NCBI RefSeq assembly: GCF_037975245.1 | Contig: NC_092580.1 | Span: 26,687,501-26,751,500 of the forward strand | DNA length: 64,000 nt | Source: Apostichopus japonicus | Taxonomy: Eukaryota > Echinodermata > Holothuroidea > Aspidochirotida > Stichopodidae | Direction: 5' to 3' | Part shown: positions 37,556 through 48,844 of the stretch, one piece after another | Numbering within the stretch: position 1 is the stretch's first letter | How the letters are laid out: each line of letters opens with the position of its first letter | The notes under the pieces: model-generated | The model's database searches: none | Seen by the model: only the letters and a program-made list of their open reading frames with translations | Told to the model about the DNA's origin: nothing | Program-made: the position numbers and the translations under genes

Positions 37556-37823
37556 TTAATCTCTGCTGTACCACGACAGTACATGAACGGTTCAAGTGTT
37601 ATTGATTCAACAACCTACTATAATATGTGGGACACAAGTGCAACCAAGCTATATCCAGCTCTTCTCTCGTCCTTTGGATGATAGGGGCGACTACACTTTC
37701 ACGCTGAGACAAACTTATGACTTTTACAAACACTTCCTGCATGCTCCCAGGGCTGTTATTTTACGTCCCCATCCCATGGTCGTGATTGAAACTTGGCCTT
37801 CAGCCACTTTCCCCGAATGCTGA
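37556..37823 (+). other. Open segments near the right end of the 5.4 kb element
   Basis: Two overlapping frames read GSSVIDSTTYYNMWDTSATK and DDRGDYTFTLRQTYDFYKHF / LHAPRAVILRPHPMVVIETW, ending in PSATFPEC. They look like one protein broken by a frameshift near 37680, on the same strand as the SGNH-like exon. They could be another exon of that gene; I do not recognise the sequence. Confidence 0.3.
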
Positions 37824-38296
37824 GAGGTGGTAAACCTGTAGATAACTGAACTATTTTAAGGGACACAGTGAAACAGCTGGGCTTAAAATTTGGACCACAC
37901 AGTTGGCCCAGTTGGGCCCAGTGTGGGTTTCACTTGGGTCAAGCCCAATCAACTGGGCCCGAAATGGGTCCCATTTGGGCCCCATGTAGTTAGCCTGATT
38001 GGGCACAGTATAGGTTCTGTGTGGGCCAAAACGATTGGGGCCCAGAATGGGTCCCAGGTGGGCCCCATACAGCTGGCCCGGTTGGTCCCCGTATGGGATT
38101 GGTTTGGGCCCCAATCAGTCTCGCCCAACTGGGACCAGTTTGGGCCACTCGTGGGCCCCAAACTGTTTGGCCCAATTGGGTCCTGTGTGGAACGGAATGA
38201 CAAATCTGAATGGGCCCCAATTGGGAAGCCCAATTGGGGCCCACTTGGCAGCCCGAGTGAAACCCAATTGGGCCCCAACTGGGCATGCTGGCTGGG

Positions 38297-39140
38297 ATAA
38301 AGACTGAAAACTGACCTGGCACATGGAACTAGGCTTAGCCTAGTCAGAGCCTAGAGTTTACTAGGATGGATGCACTCATTTTGTGCATGCATCAAAATGG
38401 CATTGGCCCTATATGCCAGATATTCAAATATGGACACCTTTGGTCAATTTACCTCAGCTCTAGACATCAGTCACCGTGATTGTTCATTGATAATAACTGA
38501 GAACAATTGGAAAGTACCGGATTTTAAGTGAATACTGATTTTAATTAGGCTCCAACTTGGCTAGGTCACGGCTAGTAAGACCCGGCCTAGCCTCGTAAGT
38601 TTAGATAAGTTATATTTTTGTTAAACTTGTAATAAACTAATAATAGTAGAAAAGAAAGCATCAGGAGGGACAGTCAAATACACATCAATGACCCTATGGC
38701 AGAGAAAAAAACCTGAAGGCACAAAAGATCAGAACCGATTATAATGCTTAAAGTATTTACTTGTCCAAACATTGTTTAACTCATTCACACTACTTGTAGT
38801 TCTAGACTAAGCTTGTACTGTAGTTCTTGCAATACAACTACAAGTAGGCCTCGGCTAGTGTTCTCAGTAGTATAACTATTAGTATTAGGCTAGGCCTATG
38901 CTATAATACACAAAAAATACTGTGATGCGCATGGCTACAAATTTCGCGGATGCAAAACATAAACAAAGGCATAGAACCTAGCCTATATCTAAGCTTCCTT
39001 AGCATTTGAATCTTTTAGGCCTAACATTTTAGATAATCTTTACTAACGTTTCGACTACGCTTCGCCTAGTATTAATTAGTAAGTTTGTCAAACCTGAAAC
39101 GAAACAAGGATTGGAGTGATGTGATTGTGATACAGGGCAA
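38297..39140. other. No gene; CCTAGGC-rich sequence
   Basis: Words such as GCCTAG, CTAGGC and CTAGCC recur throughout 38330-39300. No coding or RNA gene recognised. Confidence 0.45.
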
Positions 39141-39245
39141 GCCTAGGCCACAGGCACTCGTAACGCTATGTAGGTGTATAGAATATAATCTCCGTGTTTA
39201 TATACTATACACCTACATAACGTTACGAGTGCCTGTGGCCTAGGC
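39141..39245. repeat. Near-perfect 41-bp hairpin
   Basis: Arms 39141-39181 and 39205-39245 pair along all 41 positions with a single C/A mismatch, separated by a 23-nt loop. The stem begins GCCTAGGCCACAGGCACTCG. Possible readings are a tiny foldback element, a small-RNA precursor or a regulatory stem. Near-perfect pairing is atypical of conserved animal pre-miRNAs. Confidence 0.9.
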
Positions 39246-39860
39246 TAGATAGCGTAGCATAGTTCTAACTAGAAGTTCTAGGCTACATAGCGTAGTACTC
39301 ACCTCTTCAATCAAAGTCTTTTCTGTACCATTCTACTTGATCAAAGGGCCAAGACACAAATAAGGGCATTTAATTCCAATTTTAACTTGATAGCGACCAA
39401 ATCTTTAGACCAAGGCAAAGTGTTTACAACGCTGTAGTGCATCAGATTCACGATCGCCGGGTTTCGCTGGTCGCGCCGCAACTGAATACGCGGGTTTTTC
39501 TTCTAGGGAGGGTGCACGCTGAGAGATCGGTACAATTTGAACGTTCAGATCAGAATTTAACATCTCAAACTGACCTATTTTGATGAATACTGCATCAAAT
39601 TGGTTAATTCGACCACTAAATATGGTATAAATGATCCAGCTAAGGCTCTTAAAATATTTAAACAATCATCAAACGTAAAAATTATGTTTAATTTGCGTGC
39701 ATGGCTAAGGTGAATCACGCTACTTGCGAGGGAAATAGTTACGTAATATACAAGCTCACTTTCCAAACTAATAACCTGGAATGGTGCAGAAACGGCCAGT
39801 GTCCATCAGTGAACGTCCGTGCTACTAAAGGGCGGATTCTCACATGTGAACTTTGCATGA
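39246..39860. other. No gene recognised
   Basis: A short direct repeat (GGCTAGATAGCGTAG / GGCTACATAGCGTAG, about 39242-39295) is followed by unassigned sequence. Confidence 0.45.
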
Positions 39861-41590
39861 TAATCATAATAGAAAGCAAATGAGACTTGTCATTCAAGTA
39901 TAGTTTTTCTTCAAGTGGGCCTTCTTCGTTTCCTTTGATAATATTATTGAACATATTTTTTACATGACATATTGTTCTATTATTAGATATTGACAACGCA
40001 TTGTACATTCCATACAAACAATACAAAATGTATTTAACCGTCCCCTCAAAAATATATTTTCTAAAGTTGAGATTGGTATGGTATTAGTGGTATTTATAAT
40101 GAGTTCACAATGCGGTGTCAATATCCAACTTCCAGAAAAGATTCTTCTGAATGTTTGAATATTCCAGGTACTACGCCATGTCCTGTTTGCGAAACCGTTA
40201 GCACAGTACACTCCATCACGTTTACAGAATATATGTCAGCTTCTTCCCAATCTCAAAACTCGTTTTTACTTCACAATTAAGAGAAAACAGAGACAGTGTA
40301 TTTCTTAGGTATGTTGTAGTTTATTGTGAATTTCATTTGTAACACCTTTTGAATTGCAGAAGACAATAGACAATATCTCGTCTGCGGATTTTTTTCCCCA
40401 AACAGGTTTGCAATTACGGGGTTTTCAGCCAATCAGAGTGCTCGTGACGTCAGCATCAATAAGGACCCATCATTTGGAAGTTGGAAGACATACACGGGGG
40501 GTATGAATGAGTTCATTGACGTCACTGAAACATGGTGCTAAAGCTGAACAGATTAAGGTTTGTTGTTGATTGACTTTTCACACTTCTAGTTAAGTCTAGT
40601 TACGGGGTTTCCTTCCAAATGCCCTTACTTTACTTTTAATGCTTTGATCACATGTTGACCTTACTTATGATACATACGCTACATTCTATTGGGTTGGTGT
40701 TTACGTTATCCAAGATTCGTGAGCCGTTCTATTGCAATAGGAATTCGTTTCGTGGAATGGGTACACTAAAATCAACTTCACGACGCAAGTCCACGAGTCT
40801 TGAATGAATATACGCAAAACATGACAGCGGCAATTGGTACAATACGTGAGTTCGTTACAACGAATGGATGCATACATTTTGGTAACCTCGGAATGAAGGT
40901 TTCTATGGTGATGAGGTAACTTTTCCGACCAATCATGAGCGTGTATTTACACATAATTACAAACCTGTTTGGGGAAAAAGTTCGCAGCCCGGTTCTTAGA
41001 CAAACATTCTGCGTCTATAAACCAGTGAAAGTAAAATACGAAGCAGAGGAAATATCGATTGCCACGATTCTAATTCAAATCCTACTTATTAACAAACTAT
41101 CCGGTTTTTCTTTTTAAAAGAAGGCATTTAACAGTGCATTGTCCTATGCACCTCTTTCGTGTTGTATGCTGTTGCTGCATCAAAGTCCTTTATTTAAATA
41201 GGATCATCTGGTGGCTGATGATAAAAACTGTTTTGAATCGTTATGTCAAAACTAAACCCTAGTAGCATTTACTATCAAGAAGGTATGTTTAGTAATGTAT
41301 GATTCCATCAGGGCGATTGAGCCGGAAATATCTTTGTTTCGCTATATAATATATCAATCATATTTGTGTAAAACAGTCGCACTTTGATGATTTCTTTTTG
41401 AACTCCAGCGGAAACCACAGACCATCACCAGTTGTAATAAACTTTACTAGAGTAAGGCAATGTTTAGCCAGGAATAACGGAGTACATTTAATAGACCGTG
41501 TAAACATATTTAGGGACACTATTGGTTAGAAGGTTGTTGTACATTGTGTTCGATCGGGATATCTCTTTATACGGAACTGTATTAGGAACG
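39861..41590. repeat. Duplicated LU 3' flank, copy 2
   Basis: Homologous to 10840-12700, in the same orientation and order, and leads into the LU-2 pseudogene. It contains the second copy of the cysteine-containing candidate exon. Confidence 0.75.
40072..40280 (+). CDS. Candidate cysteine-containing exon, copy 2 (uncertain)
   Basis: Paralog of 11040-11224. The frame is open for 68 codons (WYGISGIYNEF, IPGTTPCPVCE) and ends 8 codons later than copy 1. One cysteine of copy 1 is a tyrosine here. Mostly amino-acid-changing differences argue against strong constraint. Confidence 0.2.
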
Positions 41591-41591
41591 C

Positions 41592-43325
41592 TGGCAGAAG
41601 GAAAAAGACTGACCTGAAAGCCAGATTTTTCCAAAATAGCAAATGTGCCCTACTGGCAAATAAAATATGCCCCTTTGATGAAGAACTGTCTTTTGGATAT
41701 CTTAAGCCTTTGTTGATTTAATATTTAAGTTTAATTATTTATTTTTTAGTCTGTACATGCTTTTTTAAACTGGAATCTCATATCTTTTTGTAGCACGGTT
41801 AAAAATAAACAATCTCAATAAATAAAAAAATCAATGTTGCAGCTCATTCTAATAGGATATTATTCTATACTTGATGATGCCAAATCCTACTTCTGTGTCC
41901 AGAGTTTTGAGGCTATTGATGCATGCCTTGCTGAGCTACAAAGGAGATTCACTGGAATTACTGCAGGGTCATATCCAATACTAACCCATATGGAGGAAAT
42001 TATTCTATATGCAGCAAATGGCATAGCTTTAAGATATTAGATCAGCTTGTGAAAACATACACCAGTGACATTGATTTTCCGCAGTTGGATGCACAACTTA
42101 GGTTGTTAAGGGGTATGATTCTTCAGCAATTTCGTGATGTGAAAAGCCCAAAAGTCCAGCCCTAATTCAGAACTTGCAAATCTCATTCATATATATTTTT
42201 TGGATTCAGCTGAAAGATCGTTCTCCACACAGCGTCTTCTAAAGAATTATCTGAGCAGCACAATGTCACAAAACAGATACAACAGTCTGATGTTAGTAAA
42301 TGTACACATAGTAAGACCGACTGATGACTTGGATTTAATAAAGGTTGCTAAAGACTTTTGTTCAAGGAATGAACACAGGAGGACTTTGTTGGAAAGTTAT
42401 AAATCATAGATGGACAGAAGTACAGATGTAGGTTGATAGAGTCATTTGCACCATAATAGTATTGATAACATACTAACACATCATATATATTTAAGTGATA
42501 TGGCCGGTGTGTATCGGTTTATAGCATGACGATTGGTGGTTGTGGTATAAGAAAATGCCCCTCTGATGTTGATACAACATGTACCCCCCCCCCCCACACG
42601 TTTTGGAAGCTTCTTCACCCCCTGTGCAAGTTGCAAAGGTAAATTGCACTTCAAACATGCTTTGATCTGAAACTTTAAAGGTGAATTCAATAATATACAG
42701 TTCATATCTAGCTTCGAGATTGACTCTTAGTGAAAAATGATGAAAGAAGCGTCACAGCTACGTGGAATGTATCCACAATCCCAGGCAAAGGTTGTATGAA
42801 ATGTTTAGTACAGAATTTATTAATATAAACATTAATTACTGTTGATACTGGCAAGATAAAATGGAACCTAGATGAAGAGTGGGAATACAGAGTCGTTATA
42901 GTTGCATTACAAATAAAGAAATACGTCGATATTTTTCTTTAGAAATACAATCTGGGCTAATAGCATTGTTTATTTCCCGACAGTCTGAAACATATCAAAG
43001 TTCGATTTCTGCCTAAAGATATCCTGTAAACAGAATATTCCAGATCTTCTACTTAAAACTTTAAAGATCAATATCTGACATATTGTAATAGCTGTTGGAA
43101 CATACCCTACACTCACATTTTGTTGAACTATACCGTATGAACACTAACAAGTATCCACAATGTCATACTTTTAACGTTAATTACAATATATAGGACACAC
43201 TTACAGCTGTTGCTAACGCTGACTTTAACACATTTGTCAGGACAGGTGACTTGCTGATTCGGTTCCACATCACTTTCGAACGAGTCACAGACAGTGTTGT
43301 AGATCGCATCGTGATCCCTAGTCAT
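41592..43325 (-). pseudogene. LU-2: broken LU-family gene
   Basis: Exon 2 survives in part at 43200-43325 (DHDAIYNTVCDSF, TCPDKCVKVSVSNS, donor intact), but its 5' end with the first two cysteines is replaced by unrelated sequence after 43325. The start of exon 3 survives near 42620-42670 (MFEVQFTFATC after a TTTCAG acceptor). The middle of exon 3 is gone and a transposase relic occupies the gap. A piece matching the 3' end of LU-1 exon 3 is left at 41592-41630. No signal-peptide exon is found. The locus cannot make an LU protein. Confidence 0.85.
41834..42409 (+). pseudogene. hAT transposase relic (ZMYM1-like, dimerisation domain)
   Basis: Plus-strand pieces in three frames: AKSYFCVQSFEAIDACLAEL QRRF, then LDAQLRLLRGMILQQF, then SAERSFSTQRLLKNYLSSTM and SQNRYNSLMLVNVHI. 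The last is the hAT C-terminal dimerisation signature (ERSFS...LK.YL.STM...RL..L...). At least two frameshifts and an internal deletion separate the pieces. An hAT-like CCCCCTG end is present at about 42618-42624, next to surviving LU-2 exon 3 sequence. The left terminus was not found. Confidence 0.8.
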
Positions 43326-43709
43326 CGTTGGCGATGTGTGTTATTTCCTAAGCGTAAGGGGATATTTCCTCGATTTGCATACTTACGTAATCGATACACA
43401 CCTACGTAATCGATGCATACTTACGCATTATGTGAGGTACATACGCTTCATTGCTGACATAATATTATTAAAAAAATCCCAATTTATAACATATAAACAT
43501 AGACATACAACAAATGTTACGCCTGAACCGTGAAAGTTGAAATTTCTCCAACATTACGACAAGGGCAGTAAAATACTAAAAACCGTTTTCTTGTATATTA
43601 GTACCTTATTGTTGCAGCAAATTAGACAACGTGAGACGTTCAAATTGTCGAAGGAATAGTACCTTGTAAAAGCGTGCTAAATTAGCCTACTTCAAGAATC
43701 CTGGTTTAT
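43326..43709. other. Sequence replacing LU-2 upstream exons
   Basis: Unrelated to the LU-1 and LU-4 introns, with a short ACACACCTACGTAATCGAT-type repeat near 43385-43425. No gene seen. Confidence 0.45.
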
Positions 43710-43717
43710 CGCTTGAT

Positions 43718-45094
43718 CAGGGTTGGCATTTTCCTGGGAAAAAACCTGTTTTTCCCACTAAGCGGTAAAAACCAGGTAAAAACCGGGAAAACTGGTATAT
43801 ACCGGTAAAAACCGCCTCCGTCTCGAAAACTATTATTACTTGTCCGTAATATGCAGGGTTATATCAGTAGGCACGATATTGTTTCATGACAGGCATATGT
43901 TATTGAATATGGGAGTTTCTTAGCTTCATTTTGAGCTATTTTATCACAACCTAATTCTACTTTTTGTGGAAGAGTATTTTTCATATTGCACATGTATAGT
44001 TATTCTGTAACGATCTGTTTAGCAGTATGCATTGCCTATTGCCCAAACCATTATAGGTCTACACTGGGAAAATCACCCCTCCTAAAGTCTTCAGGCCTAT
44101 CATGTGCTCAGACAGTTCATTCAATTAATACAGTAGGCAACAGTCTATTGAGGTGAACTTCAATCCAGGGGGCTCAGTAGAAACTGCTTTGAAACTATGT
44201 AAGGCACATGGGCCCAATTAAAGTATTAAACGCACAATGACCCTATCGAGCCATTCACACAACCCAACTGTTTACCTTGATGCAAACATGGTCCAATTAT
44301 TATACAACTTCATGCATGAGGGATTAAACACTTTGAGGTGGACAGGTGAGGTGATACTGGGCACTGGCATTAGAGTTCTGGGAATTATGTGTTTAAACGC
44401 TAGTTATTTACTTTGGAGGCCCAGCTAATATTCACTTTGCAAAATTGTTATGCAGAGCTTGACAGGTTGAACACTATACAGGTATTTTTTAGTTTCATGT
44501 AACTTTTATTTAAAGACACAAGAACATGTTCATAGTTCATACTGTAGTTTGCAAGAATTTAACAGAGTACACTCTATGTAGTTTTCATTGTTACTTGAGA
44601 GATCCACTTGGCGAGCGAGTTGTCAAAGTAACACTGGGAATATGTTTGCTCACTTTCCATGTTTTTGTGATGGTGTTGCATTATATATATATGTAACAAG
44701 ACTATGTGACATGTATAATATGACGAACCATAGCCCTATGAGGCACCAACAGTTTGATACTTGCCCATCCTCTAGATTATGGAATTATGCATCTCGATAG
44801 GGAAAAAAAGTTGGTTGATTTGAGCATCCAATATATTATTTATTTGAATTATTTATAATAGTCTAATGGGTAAATACACAAAGTTATAGAAACGTGGCTG
44901 TTTTTTGGATGTAACCTAACTCCCTACCATAAGATGCCATTTTCTTGTAGTTTCTATGCTTCTCCACAAGTTCCACATGAATTTTGAGGAGTTCTATATA
45001 ATTTGAGGTTTTTCCCAGTTTTTCCCACTTATAGGTGGGAAAAACCTCCCGGTAAAAACCGGTAAAAACCTGATTTTTACCGGGCGTAACCCTG
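43718..45094. mobile_element. Non-autonomous hAT element (1377 bp) with perfect 8-bp TSD
   Basis: Starts CAGGGTTGGCATTTTC and ends CGGGCGTAACCCTG. CGCTTGAT flanks it at 43710-43717 and 45095-45102. Both subterminal regions contain several copies of GGTAAAAACC and GGGAAAAAC in both orientations (43740-43810 and 45005-45085), likely transposase-binding repeats. The interior has no transposase; the longest frame (44237-44428) is unremarkable. Confidence 0.93.
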
Positions 45095-45112
45095 CGCTTG
45101 ATGGACGTGAAT

Positions 45113-45146
45113 TTTCGACCGATAAATCTGGATTTATCGGTCGAAA
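45113..45146. repeat. Perfect 16-bp palindromic hairpin
   Basis: TTTCGACCGATAAATC (45113-45128), TG, then its exact reverse complement (45131-45146), 10 bp outside the hAT target duplication. Confidence 0.85.
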
Positions 45147-45251
45147 CAATAAGTTGTTTGATCAATGAACCTCGAATATCTTTCGACAAACTTGGATTAT
45201 CAATATGCCACGTTTGATACCGATAATTCAAGTTTTTCGCGTCAAAATACT

Positions 45252-45431
<180 letters not shown>

Positions 45432-45438
<7 letters not shown>

Positions 45439-45990
45439 TAAATGCCTTGGTAAGTACAGCTGTTACTCGGAGTTTCACTCCCTTAGGGTGGCGATCGTCA
45501 GACAACTGAACAAATACTCTCTGCGCGGATATATTCTATGGGGAACACGAACCCTATTTCTTACGTGCACGGTTCATTGGTTTGAGCCTATTGTGGCGAC
45601 ACTTGGAGATGAATTCAGATCTCTTATTGAGTAAATGCGGGTTTTTGGACAGGAGGATACAAAGCTTTTCATCAATACAGAGGTTACATTGACCGGATCT
45701 ACGCATGCTGGTATTGGAATGCTTAAGTACGCTCCACTCAATAACGAAGGGGGCACCCTAAAAAAAAACACCCAAAAAAACCCGCATTTACTCAATAAGA
45801 GATCTGAATTCATCTCCAAGTGTCGCCACAATAGGCTCAAACCAATGAACCGTGCACGTAAGAAATAGGGTTCGTGTTCCCCATAGAATATATCCGCGCA
45901 GAGAGTATTTGTTCAGTTGTCTGACGAACGCCACCCTAAGGGCGTGAAACTCCGAGTAACAGCTGTACTTACCAAGGCATTTACTTATAT
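45432..45990. mobile_element. Foldback element: ~216-bp inverted arms, 126-bp loop
   Basis: The left arm at 45432-45647 (TATAAGTAAATGCCTTGG... to AAATGCGGGTTTTT) is almost the exact reverse complement of 45774-45990, with only a few mismatches. Frames on both strands are mirror images and not genes. The loop (45648-45773) is unique. The left boundary abuts a TA tract and the right side reads TATATG, fitting a TA-targeting element, but no transposase or clear duplication is present. A transcript would form a long dsRNA. Confidence 0.92.
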
Positions 45991-46049
45991 GTTTAGGCTC
46001 TGCTTTTATAGCATAGAGCACTCTTCTTGCAGTCCTGATCCTTCCTTGT

Positions 46050-46050
<1 letters not shown>

Positions 46051-46128
<78 letters not shown>
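46051..46128. repeat. (TA)n microsatellite
   Basis: About 78 bp of TA repeats. Confidence 0.97.
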
Positions 46129-46130
<2 letters not shown>

Positions 46131-46184
46131 TTATTTATTTATTTCAGTCATTGATGAATATTGCGCAAATAGTTGTTTAATATA

Positions 46185-47600
46185 CAGAATAATATTGTCC
46201 TTGGTTGACCCCTGTGCGCCCCTTCGTGTGCAAAGTTATCAGAGGTCATTTTTTTTATTTAATAAGTACAGTTAGGATGGTCGTACAGACTTGTCGTGTT
46301 GCTTTTTGGAATCAGTGTGTCAAACTTCATCTGACCGTGAGGTCAAAAGGTCAAAGGTTAAATTTTGAAAAAATATGCTCATGTTAGGAGATACGGGGCA
46401 AAACAAAGAAAAGTTTGTCAATATTTTGATATATGAAAAAGCTCTGTGTGCTATATATATAGGAAACCAACTCCCGCTTCAATCGGACACCCGGTTCTCA
46501 AGTTATGAGGGGCTGAATCGATAAAACACGGCAGTGTAGCTGTCAGCGTACTCACTATCACATATATATTTTGATCGGAAGGTAGCTTTGACATCCGATT
46601 ATAGCCACAACAAATCAAATAACCAAAAAAAAACTGATAAGGGTCATCGGAGGTCAACCTGAGGTCAAAGGTCACCTAGATGCGGATCGACTTATGGATT
46701 ACAATAGCTTAACTCCCAACCTTGACGGACATTTTGTTCTCAAGTAATTGCAAAATAACTATTTTGTGACCCATAATTGACCTTTGATCACATAACCGTT
46801 ATGTTTGGAAACGATCCCTCACCCCATTAACAACTACTCCTGATATATTAACCATGTAGGACCCTGTCAGTGGGAGTTTCACAAGTTATTGCACAGAAAC
46901 AACACATTTTGACCTATAATTGACCTTTGGTGACCTTGGATCACTTCACGATTATCTTGGAAAACGAACCCCTACTTCATTCACAACTTGTCCCAATTTA
47001 TCAGCCATGTCAGACTTCGTGACTAGAAGTTGTTGCAAAAATTTGCATAAGTTGGCAGTTTTTTGCACATAAGCAACCTTGAATGACCTTCGATGACCTA
47101 ATGGGTTTTTTTTTTAAATAGTCCCCTCGATGATGTGAAACCTCTACTAAAATGTGTATGTGCTCTAAAATACACACACGTTATTGCTACTAAGACATCA
47201 AACCAACCTTTGGCCCCTCATAACTTGAGAACCGGGTGTCCAATTGAAGCGGAAGTTGGTTTCCTCTATAGAGCACAAAGAGTCTTATCACATTTCAAAA
47301 TAACGACACCCATGTCGGACCCTGTCAATGGAAGTTATTGCTGTTTTCAATATATTGGTTTTTGGCATCTAACTGACCTTTGGTGACCTTTGCGGGCACC
47401 AAAACAATCGGGATCTTCCTCTTACTATGGGCTATCCACCCACCAAGTTTGATCATGATACGTCATTTCCTTATTGAGATATCGTGTACACAAACCAAGC
47501 GTCACATACACACACGCACCCACACGCACCCATACACGCATACACCCACATAAACACCCTCACACACGCCAAGTTGAATGCATAGGTTCCTTGCTTCGCA
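46185..47600. repeat. TGACCT/AGGTCA-rich repeat, copy 2 (rearranged)
   Basis: Its left part (46190-46520) is the reverse complement of 1900-2160. Its central and right parts match 1280-2400 directly, ending in a CA/CG-rich microsatellite (47510-47570) and CATAGGTTCCTTGC. A perfect AGGTCAAAGGTCA lies at 46662-46674. The arrangement suggests two head-to-head copies or an inverted duplication. Confidence 0.65.
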
Positions 47601-48334
47601 AAACTAATGAATGAAAACTACATGGTTATTCAATCCGTTGGACATTCGTTGACAAAATCACAGGTCACTCCCCACAAAATGGCTAATTATGTGACAGAGA
47701 TAGTGATCTCGACTGAACTGTTCCTAAGGCCACCGAAATCCAAAGAGATAGCTTGGCATGCATGAACCAGTTGTGCTGAGCCTCAGTACGCCGATTCAAA
47801 TAGCGATTTAAACAGGCTTAACCTTTTCACCCTGTGTTTCTATGGATTACTCCAGAACTGTTTTCCATCTGTGCAAACTCTGAGCAATGTGATCATCATG
47901 AGAACAAACAATAAAAAAATTCGCAAATTTGGTATTTTCTTTACTTCAAATTGATAGATGAACTGTACAGTTGAGTTAGCTGCTTTGCAAGGTTTTTAAT
48001 TATTCTACGTTGGACGTCAAATGACCTTTTAGAAAGTAGCCTCAATACCCCGGGCACATTTCAACACTGCACTCACCTCACGTGACCTTTCCCCCTCACC
48101 CCCCCAAAAAAGGATAGTTCTAACACGCTAGTACCCATGTCGTGGTGCTCACTATTGAGAAATGAGATTGTACTTGGTGAGTAAGTTTTCTTACAAGGGT
48201 TAACTATCGTGGCAACTGGTGACATCAAATGAATCTCGAATCTCGAAAAGGTATGTTTTATTGCTACCATGGAGTACAAGGTTGACTAGTTAAAGGGTAT
48301 TTTTTTCTTTGCCGACAAGTATAGCTAGAATTCT
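47601..48334. other. No gene recognised
   Basis: No coding, RNA or repeat signature identified. Confidence 0.45.
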
Positions 48335-48763
48335 TTCAAATGGGGAGGGGGGAGATATTTTAGGTGGGGAGATATAGTATCTAATATCCCCCCCCCAATA
48401 TTTGGAGGGATAGTTCTTTTTAGCATATTTTTTATGATATCGCTAGTAATTTCAAAATAGAAAATGCTTAGATGCAACTTACCAAGCCTGGGAAGTGCCA
48501 TTTCCAGCGATCTGGGAGGCATTTTCGGCCAAAATTTTCTTTGGCGCTTCGCGCCAACCTATGGTGGCGCCACGCTTAGATAGTTTGCCTACAAGCTTCG
48601 CCCCTCCCTGGCAAGTCCCTCGCATGGCGCCTGTCTAACCGTGTCACAATTTGTTACTATATATAACCGAAAGTATAGTTTTTACTTTTTTTTTCGAAAT
48701 GATTACCTAGACGGACCGCATCCGTAATGAAATTTGGTTTGCCGATGAAAAAGGAAAATAGGG

Positions 48764-48844
<81 letters not shown>

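Larger units (their letters stand above)
32896..38296. mobile_element. 5.4 kb inverted-repeat-bounded element with GGGCCCAATTGGG arrays
   Basis: The left end CCCAGCCAGCATGCCCAGCT and the right end (reverse complement CCCAGCCAGCATGCCCAGTT) form inverted repeats of about 40 bp with one mismatch, both continuing as GGGGCCCAATTGGGTTTCACT. Both ends lead into arrays of short degenerate GGGCCCAATTGGG-type words (32896-33225 and 37880-38296). The immediate flanks share only the dinucleotide AT. Interior features are a decayed SGNH-like exon (34614-35141), a minisatellite and two MITEs. The superfamily is unknown to me and no transposase was found. Confidence 0.65.

Noticed and set aside
37851-38324. 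Overlapping Gly/Pro/Trp-rich frames on both strands
   Set aside because: All derive from the self-complementary GGGCCCAATTGGG array of the 5.4 kb element.
45574-45868. Similar frames on both strands around 45.7 kb
   Set aside because: They mirror each other because of the foldback arms.
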